Notes: generated from the letters alone by a model not told the origin. DNA of 64,000 bases from Saprospiraceae bacterium (GCA_026129545.1 JAHCHX010000001.1:991501-1055500); one strand, 5' to 3'. Positions 7,111 to 16,671 are shown, counted from the stretch's first letter. Made by a program: numbers and translations.

Positions 7111-8853
7111 ATGCTCCGGCAGACGGAAAACGACATCCTAATTTCCCAAAACTTCCCCAATCTTTGCCCCGCCATGCCACCCACCCAAATCTACTCCGGC
7201 CCCCGCCGGGTCCGCAAAGCCTACTGGACGGCAGCGGTCGTCATGCTCAGTTACTTCTGGCTGAGCCTGCGGAGCAAATTTTTCGGCCAAGCGTACTATG
7301 AAAAACATATCCTCGCGCTGCACCTCCGCAACGCCGAACGGGTGAAAACCGCCATTCTCGCCCTGAACGGGCTGTTCATCAAAATCGGCCAGTTATTGTC
7401 CATTTTGAGCAATTTTTTGCCCGAAGAATTTCAAAAACCGCTGGCAGCGTTGCAGGACAAAATCCCGCCCCGCCCCTTCGACCAAGTCCGCGAGCGCATC
7501 GAGCGAGAGCTCGGCCAGCCGCCGGAAGCCTTATTCGCCCGCTTCGACGAGATGCCTTTGGCCGCCGCCTCCATCGGTCAGGCGCATCGCGCCCAACTCC
7601 ACGACGGCACCGAGGTGGTGGTGAAAGTGCAGCACGCCGACATCGAGGAAATCGCCCGCATTGACCTCGAAATCATGCGGCGGCTCACGGCGTTCATCTC
7701 CTTTTTCTTCCACATCAAGGGCATGGGCTTCCTGTACACGCAGGTGCGCAAGATGATAGAGGAAGAACTCGATTTTGCCAGCGAAGCCTGCTACATGACC
7801 CAAATCGCGGCGAACCTCCCCGCCAGCGAACGGGTTTTTGTGCCGGAAGTCCACCCGGCCTTTTCCACCACGCGGGTGCTGACGACGACTTTTTACGAAG
7901 GGGTGAAAATCTCCGAACTCGGCCAGTTGGATGCATGGAAAACTGACCGCCGCGACCTGGCTGTCAGGCTGTTGCGCGTTTATTGCAAAATGCTGCTTCA
8001 AGACGGCATCTACCACGCCGACCCGCACCCGGGCAATATCTTGGTGCAAAAAGATGGGACAATCGTGCTGCTGGACTTTGGTGCCACAGGCGAACTCAGC
8101 CCCGCCATGCGGGAAGGCATCCCCCAACTCATAGAGGCGGCGGTGAAAAAAGACACCTCCGGCATGGTGGATGCCTTTCGCACCATGGGCTTCCTCGCCG
8201 AAGGGCGGGAGGCCACCTTGATGGCCGAGCAAATGATATCCGCCATGCAGCATTTCCTGCAAAACGAGGTCCAACTTGACGGGCTTAACTTCAAGGACAT
8301 CAAAATCAAACCCTTCGACAACAGCCTTTTTCGCCTCATACAGGACATTGGCCTTGGCGGCATCTCCGGCACTGTGCAGGTGCCGAAAGACTGGGTGCTG
8401 CTCAACCGGATGCTCACGCTCTTGCTCGGCCTTTGCAACACGCTCGACCCCAAACTCAACCCGCTCGACGTGGTGCGCCCTTACGCGAAAGACTTTGTGC
8501 TCGGTCAGCGCGGCGATTTCGTGACCCTCATCCGCAAATACCTGCAAGGCTCCATCGTCAATGCACTGTCGCTGCCCGACGAGTTGCGCCATGTATTGCA
8601 AAAAGCCCGGCAGGGGAAAATAGAGACGCTCAACCCTGACGTGCGCGACAGTGCGCGACTGCTGTATCTGGTGATTCAGCAGGTGTTGTTTGCCATCTTG
8701 GGTGTGGTTGCCGGGGCTTATGGCTGGTGGTTGAGGCAGCAAGGCGACCACGGCTCTGCCACCTATACTTTTGTTGCAGCAGGCTTGTGCGCGTTTTTGA
8801 TGCTGCTCGGAATGCAGAAAGGAGAGCGGTTGTGGCGGCGCATGCAGCGGTGA
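7111..8853 (+). CDS. ABC1/UbiB-family atypical kinase
   Basis: A 580-residue member of the ABC1 (AarF/UbiB/ADCK) family. Visible family motifs are the KIGQLLS element near residue 90 (KxGQ), AAASIGQAHRAQL in the Ala-rich ATP loop, VVVKVQHADIEEI with the conserved Lys, and ADPHPGNILV followed by LLDFGATGEL. Two hydrophobic helices at the C-terminus (about residues 513-565) anchor it in the membrane. Family members support isoprenoid quinone synthesis; menaquinone would be the likely target here. The ATG at 7111 touches the stop of the previous gene; an internal ATG at 7174 is an alternative start. Confidence 0.85.
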   Translation: MLRQTENDILISQNFPNLCPAMPPTQIYSGPRRVRKAYWTAAVVMLSYFWLSLRSKFFGQAYYEKHILALHLRNAERVKTAILALNGLFIKIGQLLSILSNFLPEEFQKPLAALQDKIPPRPFDQVRERIERELGQPPEALFARFDEMPLAAASIGQAHRAQLHDGTEVVVKVQHADIEEIARIDLEIMRRLTAFISFFFHIKGMGFLYTQVRKMIEEELDFASEACYMTQIAANLPASERVFVPEVHPAFSTTRVLTTTFYEGVKISELGQLDAWKTDRRDLAVRLLRVYCKMLLQDGIYHADPHPGNILVQKDGTIVLLDFGATGELSPAMREGIPQLIEAAVKKDTSGMVDAFRTMGFLAEGREATLMAEQMISAMQHFLQNEVQLDGLNFKDIKIKPFDNSLFRLIQDIGLGGISGTVQVPKDWVLLNRMLTLLLGLCNTLDPKLNPLDVVRPYAKDFVLGQRGDFVTLIRKYLQGSIVNALSLPDELRHVLQKARQGKIETLNPDVRDSARLLYLVIQQVLFAILGVVAGAYGWWLRQQGDHGSATYTFVAAGLCAFLMLLGMQKGERLWRRMQR

Positions 8854-8881
8854 GGTCGTTTTGTGTTCAGACAGTATTTCA

Positions 8882-8930
8882 AAAAAAACATGAGCCACCC
8901 CGAACGTTCGGCGATGACTCATGTTTTTTT
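8882..8930. terminator. Bidirectional intrinsic terminator
   Basis: AAAAAAACATGAG at 8882-8894 pairs with CTCATGTTTTTTT at 8918-8930. The A-run before and T-run after make it work in both directions, fitting its place between the convergent ABC1 kinase and OPT transporter genes. Confidence 0.85.
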
Positions 8931-8949
8931 GTCCCAATCCAAATCACGC

Positions 8950-10995
8950 TTACTTCTTGCGTGCTGCCCGCACGAGGAGGTAGGCCAATGTGGCAAAAAA
9001 TGCCACGCCGAGCAACTCGTACCCGCCCGGCCCCAAGACTTTGACCATGTTTTCCTCCAAGTTGACTTTGGGCAGCCAGCCTTGCCCGGTTTCGTAGGAT
9101 GCCTCTTTGGCCTGCCAGAGCGCCACGACCAATCCCATGAGCGCGCCGCCAGCCACCAAGCCTGTGGCAAAAAGACTGCCCTTGCCCAATTCGGAGTCTT
9201 CCACCGTCTCGCCCTTGCGTTTGGCGAGCCAGTCCGTCAGCCCTTTCAGCACGCCACCAATCCATATAGGCAGCGTGGTGGCGAGCGGCAGATACAGCCC
9301 GACTGCAAAGGAGAGCGATTTCACGCTGCACAGTTCCATGGTGATGGCAATGAAGATGCCGACCAGCACGAATTGCCAATCGAGGTTGAAGGAGAGCAAG
9401 CCTTTGATGAGCGTCGCCATCAGGGTGGCCTGTGGCGCGTTGAATTTTTCACCGATGGCGTGTTCGATGCCTTGTGCGCGGAGCTCGGCGGTCGGCGTGT
9501 CGAGATATTGTACCGTGAAACCGATGATGAGCGATGAAAAAACAACCCCAATGAAGAGCGCCAACTGCTGATAGCGCGGCGTGGCGCCCACGAGGTAGCC
9601 TGTTTTCAAGTCCTGCGACGTGGCTCCTGCGTTGGCAGCGGCTATGCAAATCATGCCACCGACCACGAGCGCCATTGGCTCGTAGAATTTGCCCGTCCAG
9701 CCCACGCCGATGAACACGAGGGCAGTGCCCATGATGGTGGCGATGGTCATGCCGGAGATGGGGTTGTTGCTGCTGCCAATGATGCCCACGATGCGGCTGG
9801 AAACGGTGACGAAGAAAAATCCAAAAATGATGACCAGCACCCCGATGAGGAGTTTACTCAGGATGTTTTCGCCCGGCACATTGGGCAGCACCGCCATCAG
9901 CAACACCAAGGCGAGGCTGCCAAAACCGACCACTTTGAGCGATAGGTCGTCCTCCGTGCGCGAGACGGCGGCAGTCTTGTCGCGATTGCGCAAATCGCCG
10001 ATGCTTTCTTTGAAAGAGGAGACGATGGTGGGCAGGGTTTTGATGAGCGTGATAAACCCCGCCCCGGCCACCGCGCCGGCACCGATTTGGCGGACATAGG
10101 CGCGGTAAACAGCTTCCGAAAGGTCGGTCATGGTGCGGGTGACAGGGTCCCAGCCGAATCGGGCGTTGGGTTGCGAGAGGTCAAGCAGGCCGAGTTTGGC
10201 GAGCTGAGCCGCGATTACTTCGGGTGGCACGAGGGTGGCCAGCAAGGGAATCAGGCCGAGCCAAGCCAACACGCCCCCCGCCACCAACACGCCTGCGATG
10301 CGCGGGCCGATGATGTAGCCTACGCCGAGGTATTCCGGCGTGATTTCGCCGCTCACCCGTGCCGCTGGGAGGTATTTGTTGGCAATGTGGGTGCTCCACG
10401 TCGGCACTTCCGCGATGACGTGCAGCACTTTTTGCAGCAAGGCATACAAGAAAGCAAAGCCCAAGCCGAGGTAGGCCGTTCGGGCATAGTCTCCCCCTTT
10501 TTCGCCCGCTATGAGCACGCTGGCGCAGGCCGTGCCTTCGGGGTAGGGGAGGTTGGCGTGTTCTTTCACGATGAGCGAGCGCCGCAGCGGAATCATCATC
10601 AAGACACCCAGTATGCCCCCGAATATGGCGAGCATCAGAATCGTCCAGTAGTTGAAAAAGCCCTTGCCGATGCCGTCGCTGAGAAACAAAAACGCGGGCA
10701 GTGTGAAGACCACCCCCGCCGCGACCGATTCGCCCGCAGAGCCGGCGGTCTGAATGATGTTGTTTTCCAGAATGGTGGTTTTCAGAAACCGTCGGCCCAG
10801 CGAAATGGCGAGCACGGCGATAGGGATGGAAGCCGAAACGGTCAGCCCTGCCTTCAAGGCGAGATATACCGTGGCTGCGCCAAACAGGATGCCGAACACG
10901 GCTCCCAGCACGCAGGCTCGCAAGGTGAATTCCTTGACCGAAGTATTCTCCGGGGCGATGTAGGGCTTGAATTCAGGTGTGTTGGATTGTTCCAT
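8950..10995 (-). CDS. OPT-family oligopeptide transporter
   Basis: A 681-residue inner-membrane protein with about 15 hydrophobic helices. It matches the bacterial OPT family: an N-terminal VKEFTLRACVLGAVFGILFG segment, GSAGESVAAGVVFTLPAFLF, and NPISGMTIATIMGTALVF near the middle. Family members carry peptides or metal-chelates by proton symport. I chose the ATG at 10995 (MEQSNTPEFKPY) because upstream codons to 11076 encode a non-conserved extension. It converges with the ABC1 kinase gene and shares its terminator. Confidence 0.9.
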   Translation of the reverse strand: MEQSNTPEFKPYIAPENTSVKEFTLRACVLGAVFGILFGAATVYLALKAGLTVSASIPIAVLAISLGRRFLKTTILENNIIQTAGSAGESVAAGVVFTLPAFLFLSDGIGKGFFNYWTILMLAIFGGILGVLMMIPLRRSLIVKEHANLPYPEGTACASVLIAGEKGGDYARTAYLGLGFAFLYALLQKVLHVIAEVPTWSTHIANKYLPAARVSGEITPEYLGVGYIIGPRIAGVLVAGGVLAWLGLIPLLATLVPPEVIAAQLAKLGLLDLSQPNARFGWDPVTRTMTDLSEAVYRAYVRQIGAGAVAGAGFITLIKTLPTIVSSFKESIGDLRNRDKTAAVSRTEDDLSLKVVGFGSLALVLLMAVLPNVPGENILSKLLIGVLVIIFGFFFVTVSSRIVGIIGSSNNPISGMTIATIMGTALVFIGVGWTGKFYEPMALVVGGMICIAAANAGATSQDLKTGYLVGATPRYQQLALFIGVVFSSLIIGFTVQYLDTPTAELRAQGIEHAIGEKFNAPQATLMATLIKGLLSFNLDWQFVLVGIFIAITMELCSVKSLSFAVGLYLPLATTLPIWIGGVLKGLTDWLAKRKGETVEDSELGKGSLFATGLVAGGALMGLVVALWQAKEASYETGQGWLPKVNLEENMVKVLGPGGYELLGVAFFATLAYLLVRAARKK

Positions 10996-11158
10996 GAATA
11001 GATAGGTGTGTTTCGTTGTGGAGGACTTAATGGCAACACGAAGCGCGAAAGGTAGAAATTTTTGAAAGCAAGCCAACGTCCTTGCAAAAGTCCAGTGTTA
11101 AACTTTGGCGCTCGCCCCTATTTTTCGGACTTCGGTCGTTTTCGGGATTTATTTACAT

Positions 11159-11255
11159 CTCGCGCTGCCAAGTTTTCAACATGGAAAAAAGCGCAATCCG
11201 CTCAAAATCAAGAAGAACAATTATGGCTACCCGACAAATCTTGTCGAATCAAGGT
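11159..11255. repeat. Diverged intergenic repeat, copy 1 (before porP-like gene)
   Basis: About 97 bp that align with 12401-12495 on the other side of the PorP/SprF gene: shared blocks are the start (CGCGC..CCA..TTTT), GCTCAAAATC, and ...AAATC.T.TCGAATCAA. Its first 26 bases also match the left arm of the 120-bp fold-back elements at 20 kb with three mismatches. Confidence 0.55.
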
Positions 11256-11287
11256 ATAAAACAAGGCAACTGCGAGATGAGAATCTC

Positions 11288-11295
11288 TACCTTTG
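11288..11295 (+). promoter_or_regulatory. Candidate -7 element of the porP-like gene
   Basis: TACCTTTG fits TANNTTTG and lies 18 bases before the ATG at 11313. A good TTTG at -33 is not evident, so the call is tentative. Confidence 0.4.
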
Positions 11296-11312
11296 CCCAA
11301 ATTTTTAAGCAC

Positions 11313-12386
11313 ATGAAAAAACGGTTACTTTACTCCCTGCTCCCTTCGCCAGTCGCGGCATTGACCATTGTGTTCCTTTTAGGCACGCTCATTCCCAAAA
11401 CATATTCGCAAGACAAGCATTTCTCCCAATTCTACGCTTCCCCGATGGTTTTGAACCCCGCGCTCACCGGGGCTTTTGATGGAAAATACAGGGTGTCGGC
11501 CATTTATCGGGACCAATGGCGCCAAGTGCTCGACAATCCCATCACCACCTTTGCGGTAGCTTCCGACCTGCGTTTGAGAGCGCCCAGCAAAAAAGTCACG
11601 GAGGATGCTTTTGGCTTGGGTCTCATGTTCTTCACCGACAAGGTGAGCGTGGTGGATTTCAGCACGACCCAAATTGCCGTCTCGATGGCTTATCACAAAT
11701 CGCTTGGCTCCAGCAACACGCAGTTCCTGACTTTGGGGGTGCAAGGGGGGCTTACGCAGCGCAATGTCAACTACGGTTCGCTCAACTTTCATGACCAATT
11801 CGACGGGGTGAATGGCTACACCATGGGCACTGGCGAGGAGTTGCCTGAAAACAACTTCTCTTATTCCGACCTCAATGTGGGGTTGAACTACATGGCTCAA
11901 GTGGGCCGTGAAGGGCGCATTTTTGCGGGTGTTGGCATGCACCATGCCACCCAGCCGCGTGTATCTTTCTATGGCAACACTGGCGAAGGCGGCAGGTTGT
12001 ACCGGAAACTATCCGCGCAGCTGGCTGCCAATATCCCTTTGGATAGGGAGAACAATGTGGGCTTTTTGCCTCGTTTTTTGATAGCCCGCCAAGGCCCGCA
12101 CACCGAAATCAACACAGGCACCAACTTCCGCATTGCGGTGGGTCAATACGGCAGCACGGCACTGCATGTGGGCAGTTGGGGGCGCTTTGTGCGCAACAAC
12201 GACGGCCCCGGCTTCGATTCGGTGGTGGCGCTTGTGGGCTTGGAGTTCAGCAACGTGCTGATAGGCTTGAGCTACGACCTGAACCTGCGGGCCATTCAGG
12301 CCAAGCAACGGCAGGGCGCGTTCGAGATTTCGGTGGCTTATTTGGGCGAGTATGAGAATGAGGAAGTTTTGTGTCCAAAGTTTTGA
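11313..12386 (+). CDS. PorP/SprF-family type IX secretion outer-membrane protein
   Basis: A 357-residue protein with a signal peptide (MKKRLLYSLLPSPVAALTIV...TYSQ) followed by DKHFSQFYASPMVLNPALTG, the hallmark start of PorP/SprF proteins, and a beta-barrel with repeated amphipathic strands. Family members sit in the outer membrane, work with the type IX secretion apparatus and often attach a particular gliding or surface protein. The ATG at 11313 was chosen because it begins the signal peptide. No partner adhesin is adjacent, so this is a solitary copy. It is flanked on both sides by the diverged repeat described separately. Confidence 0.88.
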   Translation: MKKRLLYSLLPSPVAALTIVFLLGTLIPKTYSQDKHFSQFYASPMVLNPALTGAFDGKYRVSAIYRDQWRQVLDNPITTFAVASDLRLRAPSKKVTEDAFGLGLMFFTDKVSVVDFSTTQIAVSMAYHKSLGSSNTQFLTLGVQGGLTQRNVNYGSLNFHDQFDGVNGYTMGTGEELPENNFSYSDLNVGLNYMAQVGREGRIFAGVGMHHATQPRVSFYGNTGEGGRLYRKLSAQLAANIPLDRENNVGFLPRFLIARQGPHTEINTGTNFRIAVGQYGSTALHVGSWGRFVRNNDGPGFDSVVALVGLEFSNVLIGLSYDLNLRAIQAKQRQGAFEISVAYLGEYENEEVLCPKF

Positions 12387-12400
12387 GCAGGTTCCTACGC

Positions 12401-12495
12401 TTCGCGCCACTAGGTTTTGTGCAGGGCAAAGACGTAATCTGCTCAAAATCGCGGTCATCAATCATGCTCATCTGATAAATCCTATCGAATCAATG
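12401..12495. repeat. Diverged intergenic repeat, copy 2 (after porP-like gene)
   Basis: Partner of the 11159-11255 copy, same orientation. It overlaps the probable promoter of the next gene: TATTTTTG at 12498-12505 begins just at its end. Confidence 0.5.
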
Positions 12496-12536
12496 TGTAT
12501 TTTTGCCTGACACTTTTTTTCAAAATAAAAGAAGCC

Positions 12537-13001
12537 ATGCGTACCATTCAGTCTCTCCTTTCCGAGTACGGCGAGAGCCATCAAAACCCCACCAACAAAC
12601 TGGTGCATTGGGTTTGTGTGCCTGTCATTTTTTTCTGTGTGGTGGGTCTTCTGTACAGCGTCAAATTGGGTGTAAACATTCTGCCCAATATGCCGCTCAA
12701 TTTGGCCATCGTCGCGTTGGCACTGACCATTCTGTATTACGTCAGGCTATCCCCCACGTTGGCCATCGGCATGACGCTTTTTTCGCTGCTGTGTCTGTGG
12801 CTTTGCCGGGTGATTGAAGCGAGCGGTGCCTCGTTGTGGCAAGTCAGCCTCATCTTGTTCGTGCTGGCGTGGGTCGGCCAATTCTGGGGGCACAAAATCG
12901 AGGGCAAAAAGCCATCTTTTTTGAAAGATGTCCAATTCCTCATGATTGGCCCTGCTTGGCTGATGAGCTTCATCTATGAGCGGGCGGGCATCAAAGTTTA
13001 A
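12537..13001 (+). CDS. Mpo1/DUF962-family membrane protein
   Basis: A 154-residue protein starting MRTIQSLLSEYGESHQNPTN, the conserved opening of the Mpo1-like (YGL010w, formerly DUF962) family, with HWVCVPVIFF following and four hydrophobic helices. The yeast member is a dioxygenase in alpha-oxidation of 2-hydroxy fatty acids; the bacterial role is unproven. The start at 12537 is the first ATG that gives the family N-terminus. TATTTTTG at 12498-12505 is a likely -7 element. The end is 24 bp from the convergent flippase-like gene. Confidence 0.85.
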   Translation: MRTIQSLLSEYGESHQNPTNKLVHWVCVPVIFFCVVGLLYSVKLGVNILPNMPLNLAIVALALTILYYVRLSPTLAIGMTLFSLLCLWLCRVIEASGASLWQVSLILFVLAWVGQFWGHKIEGKKPSFLKDVQFLMIGPAWLMSFIYERAGIKV

Positions 13002-13025
13002 GGGAGAGCATTTGCTCTTTGTGTG

Positions 13026-14075
13026 TCAGTTGGCTCGCGGCGCCTTTGCGCTGCGCATCTCTTGTATGATGACCACCCCTCCGGCGAGTGCCCCCAGCAT
13101 GGTGGTGGACAAACGATAAAAAACAGTGTAAACGAGCAACAAGGATGCGGGCATCAAGGCGCTCATCAGCCATATCGTGGAGACCTCTGCCAACCCGGAC
13201 GCGCCTGGGGTCGGGGCAAAATAGAGCAGCAGCATCTGAATCACCTGAACGCACAAAAACACGTCGAAAGGTACCTCTATGCCCATCGCTCGCACGATGA
13301 CGTAGCCTATGAGGTATTTGTTGAAATAAAGCAGGCAGGTGGCCAGAAATGCGGATGAAATGCCCAACTTGTTCTGTTGCAAGATGCTGCGAAATCCGTC
13401 GTTGAAACGCCGCGATTCCGTGCCGGCTTTTTCGAGCGCCCGCTCCTTCTTTTCTTTTTTTATGGGCAAAATGCTCAGCACCGCCCTAATGAGAGATATG
13501 CCAGTTTGCGGGAAAAACAAGACCATCAAGGTGAGGGAAACCACCGTGGTTATCACGCCAAAGCCAGTTCGGAAAACCACGCCGAAATTTTCGCCAAACA
13601 AGTTATCCGGCAAATAAGCTAGGGCCGCAAGGCTTGAGAGCAAGAAAAAGAGCAGGGTTGCCACATAGTTGACCATAGACACCAAAAGGCTGTTGGTCAC
13701 GCTTGCTCCTTTTTTCCACAAAACATAAAGTTGCGCGGGCGCGCCGCCTGTCTGGAAGGGGGTGGCTGCTCCCATGAACATATTGGCCCAGTTGGAGCGC
13801 ATACAATCCCACTGCGAGATGAAAGGTAGTTGTTTCCCGTTGAAAAACAGGCGATAACGAAAGCCGCCCAGCCAGTAGTCCAAGCCGATGAGAGGCAGCA
13901 AGCCAATCCAAAAGCGCCAGTCGAGCCGGGCGGTCAACTCACCCAGACCGGCTGGGCGCTTCCACCATATCCCCAGCAATGTGCCCGCCAAGGAGCACAA
14001 CACGAAAATCTGAATGCCATACAAAATCGTTTTTTGCGAAGGCAGCAAAGGGGTGTCAGCAGAGCGATTCTCCAT
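13026..14075 (-). CDS. Flippase-like integral membrane protein (LPG synthase TM / UPF0104)
   Basis: 349 residues with eight or so membrane segments; PFQTGGAPAQLYVLWKKG near residue 100 and FAPTPGASGLAEV near residue 290 are conserved blocks of the lysylphosphatidylglycerol-synthase transmembrane (AglD/YbhN) family. The aminoacyl transferase domain of MprF is absent, so it is a stand-alone membrane part, thought to move or bind lipids. Its start overlaps the end of the phosphodiesterase gene upstream by 20 bp, so the two are one operon. Confidence 0.82.
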   Translation of the reverse strand: MENRSADTPLLPSQKTILYGIQIFVLCSLAGTLLGIWWKRPAGLGELTARLDWRFWIGLLPLIGLDYWLGGFRYRLFFNGKQLPFISQWDCMRSNWANMFMGAATPFQTGGAPAQLYVLWKKGASVTNSLLVSMVNYVATLLFFLLSSLAALAYLPDNLFGENFGVVFRTGFGVITTVVSLTLMVLFFPQTGISLIRAVLSILPIKKEKKERALEKAGTESRRFNDGFRSILQQNKLGISSAFLATCLLYFNKYLIGYVIVRAMGIEVPFDVFLCVQVIQMLLLYFAPTPGASGLAEVSTIWLMSALMPASLLLVYTVFYRLSTTMLGALAGGVVIIQEMRSAKAPRAN

Positions 14076-15465
14076 CGGTGTTGTGCAAGGTCGGCTTGCC
14101 CGACCATTTTAGGACAGTGTTGAAAATGTCGGTCGTGCGGGCAGGGCGTGAGTCCCAGCCGGTTTGATTGTAGATGAGCGGCACCATAATGTGTTCGCGG
14201 TGCAGCGAGCCATGCGAGCCGTGGTGTTCCGGCCACTCCCATACCTCGCGCAGGTCGTACCCCTTTTTGGAAGTCACGATGAAGTCGCCTGTGCGGGTGC
14301 ATGAGAACACTTGCTCGATTTGCACGAGTGCATCGGGGTACTGAGTGTCGAAGGTGGCAGCGAGGCTTTCGGCTCTATTCAGCGGGGTGTTCAAGAGACC
14401 CAACCCCAGCGGGTCGCCCGTTTGAGGCACATAATTGAGGCCATTTTCATGCTTGACGATGTGGGCTTCTCCGGCTGCCGAGCCTATGGCGAAAGTATTT
14501 GCGTCGTGTCGCCATGTGACGAAATCCACCTCTTCCCGTGCGAGCAGCTCTTGCCAGACATCGCCCAATCGCCGCTGTATTTCTTCGCCATACATCGGGT
14601 GTCCGTTGCCATTCTGCAAACAATACACTTGCCCTGCCGCATTGCCAGAAATCATGACAGACATCTTTGGGTTTTGTGTCCAAACCACCGGATATTCCAG
14701 TGTCTTGATACGACGACGTTTGAAAAAATGCGCCAAATCAAGATGGGTATGCGTTTCTGTCAGTCCGTGGTCGGAAATCAGAATTGTCAGCGTGTCGTCC
14801 CATCTGCCTTGTTTTTTTAGTTTTTCCACTGCCTGTCCGATGCTGTAATCCAGATATTTGTAAGCCCGAATCGTGTTGTCGTGGCGCGGATGATGCAAAT
14901 GCGAGTTAGAGTCGACGCCCGGAAAAACGACGAACATGAATTCCGGTCTTTGTTCAAGGCCGAGCATGAGATGTTGATGGGAAGCCTCGTCCACTTTGCT
15001 CCATTTGTGGCTGAAATGCGCGCGCATGTAGAGACCCGGCTTCACTTTTTTGGTAAGGTCGTGGCCATTGGGCAGCCCACGAGTTATCATGGAAAAGATA
15101 TTGAATGGCCGCTCGAACAGCTCGTGGAGTGTTGGCCGCTCTTTAGGCAGGTCGTCGTTGAAATAGGACGCTTCGTAACCACAATAGCTGCGAAAGCTAC
15201 TGCGCCCCCAACGCCTTTGATGAAACTCGGCCTTGTCGAGCCATCGAATGCCGGGTATGTTGCTGGTGCCGGGAAAAGTGCCAGTCAGAAAAGGCAGATA
15301 GGCTGGGCCGGTAGTGGATGGGAAACAAGAAGTGGCTGTGCGAAAAGTGCCACGAGATAGAATTTCTTTTTGGATATTGGGCAAATCACCCGATTCCAAA
15401 AGTTCCTGCATCACATCCGGGCGGGCACCGTCAATAAGGAAGATGATTGCTAACGGTTTTTTCAA
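14056..15465 (-). CDS. Alkaline-phosphatase-superfamily nucleotide pyrophosphatase/phosphodiesterase
   Basis: A 469-residue metal-dependent hydrolase. LIDGARPDVMQELL has the first metal Asp, SCFPSTTGPAYLPFLTG holds the nucleophile Ser/Thr, DSNSHLHHPRHD and SDHGLTETHTHL bring the later metal ligands. This order is that of type I phosphodiesterases/nucleotide pyrophosphatases and related phosphoglycerol transferases. No signal peptide is obvious (MKKPLAIIFLIDG already enters the core strand), so it may be cytoplasmic. Its 20-bp overlap with the flippase-like gene suggests a shared lipid or polyprenyl substrate, by inference only. Confidence 0.82.
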   Translation of the reverse strand: MKKPLAIIFLIDGARPDVMQELLESGDLPNIQKEILSRGTFRTATSCFPSTTGPAYLPFLTGTFPGTSNIPGIRWLDKAEFHQRRWGRSSFRSYCGYEASYFNDDLPKERPTLHELFERPFNIFSMITRGLPNGHDLTKKVKPGLYMRAHFSHKWSKVDEASHQHLMLGLEQRPEFMFVVFPGVDSNSHLHHPRHDNTIRAYKYLDYSIGQAVEKLKKQGRWDDTLTILISDHGLTETHTHLDLAHFFKRRRIKTLEYPVVWTQNPKMSVMISGNAAGQVYCLQNGNGHPMYGEEIQRRLGDVWQELLAREEVDFVTWRHDANTFAIGSAAGEAHIVKHENGLNYVPQTGDPLGLGLLNTPLNRAESLAATFDTQYPDALVQIEQVFSCTRTGDFIVTSKKGYDLREVWEWPEHHGSHGSLHREHIMVPLIYNQTGWDSRPARTTDIFNTVLKWSGKPTLHNTDGESLC

Positions 15466-15567
15466 AATGTTACCTTAATGTAAAGTTCGGCGCAAAGTAA
15501 GCAGACTTTGGATTTTGCTGCCTCGTCGCACATTCATTCGTACCTTTCGCCCACAAATTCTGTTCGC

Positions 15568-16671
15568 ATGACCCGCCTCTCCTTGTTTTTCTTCTTCTTC
15601 GGTATTTGTTCTCATGTTGCGTTGGCTCAGGTGTTTGAGCCAGTTTTTCCCGAGTATGTGGGCGAGGAGCTGCGTGATAGTCTGGCCGCTCGATTTCGAC
15701 CTGCCTCTGTGCTGGACTACGCAAATGCCCGCGACACCCTCTTTGCCAAAGTGCTTGCCGTGGATGACGACACGTTGCGCTGCATTTACTCTGGCCACAA
15801 GCTTTATCTTGACCCCACTCAAGACCCGACGCAGTATGTTTACTTGAATGGCAGCAGCCTCGGCATGAACACCGAACACGCATATCCGCAAAGTAAGGGG
15901 GCTTCAAAAGGCAATCCGCGAAGCGATATGCACCATCTGTTCCCGGCCCGCATCCCCGTCAATGAGGCGCGTGGCAACGCTCCTTATGCCGAAATACCTG
16001 ATGCGCTCACACAAAAGTGGTTTCGCGGCACGCAAATTCTATTCAGCGTACCTACCTCCCACATTGATGAATACACAGAATCGAGGAGTGGTGCTTTTGA
16101 GCCACGCGAATCTGTAAAAGGCGATGTGGCTCGGGCGGTGTTTTATTTCTACACGGTGTATCGTGGTCAGGCGAATGCCGCTGACCCAAATTTCTTTGAA
16201 TCCCAGCGACTCACCCTTTGTCAGTGGAACGAACAAGACCCACCCGATTCGGCAGAATTGGTGAAAACATGGCGCATCGCCACCTATCAGGATGGAAAGC
16301 CCAACCCGTTTGTGCTTGATTGCACCTTGGCACATCGGTGTTGGTGCCCCGATGTGCCGACGACTTGCACTATGCTTTCTATAGAAGAGCGTCCAGCTGA
16401 TTTGCTCGTGCCGCGTTTGTCGCCAAATCCGTTTAATGGGCAAGGGAAATTGCAGGCCTATTTGCCATTCGATGGCCGCTTGGACATCGTATTTCGCTCC
16501 ATGTTGGGAAAAGAAGTGGCAAAGTGGGTGGTGCCCAATGCTTCAGCGGGTGCTTTTGAGTTTGATGTGGAAATACCCCCTACCGCTAGGGCGCAGATGG
16601 GCATCATGGAGATCCATTTGACAGACGGCCAAAGGATTGCAAAGGGGGTTGTCAGGGTGGTCGGTTGGTAA
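15568..16671 (+). CDS. Endonuclease I family protein with T9SS sorting domain
   Basis: 367 residues. A signal peptide (MTRLSLFFFFFGICSHVALA) precedes the endonuclease I domain: EHAYPQSKGASKGNPRSDMH followed by HLFPARIPVNEARGN is the catalytic His/Asn region of the EndA/NucM family, and CQWNEQDPPDSAELVKTWRI is its later conserved block. The end (LSPNPFNGQGKLQAYLP... to GQRIAKGVVRVVGW) is a type IX sorting domain. It should degrade DNA or RNA outside the cell for nutrients. The ATG at 15568 begins the signal peptide. Confidence 0.88.
   Translation: MTRLSLFFFFFGICSHVALAQVFEPVFPEYVGEELRDSLAARFRPASVLDYANARDTLFAKVLAVDDDTLRCIYSGHKLYLDPTQDPTQYVYLNGSSLGMNTEHAYPQSKGASKGNPRSDMHHLFPARIPVNEARGNAPYAEIPDALTQKWFRGTQILFSVPTSHIDEYTESRSGAFEPRESVKGDVARAVFYFYTVYRGQANAADPNFFESQRLTLCQWNEQDPPDSAELVKTWRIATYQDGKPNPFVLDCTLAHRCWCPDVPTTCTMLSIEERPADLLVPRLSPNPFNGQGKLQAYLPFDGRLDIVFRSMLGKEVAKWVVPNASAGAFEFDVEIPPTARAQMGIMEIHLTDGQRIAKGVVRVVGW

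Noticed and set aside
7531..8937. A 468-codon minus-strand frame opposite the ABC1 kinase
   Set aside because: His-rich, low-complexity shadow; the plus strand has the ABC1 kinase motifs throughout.
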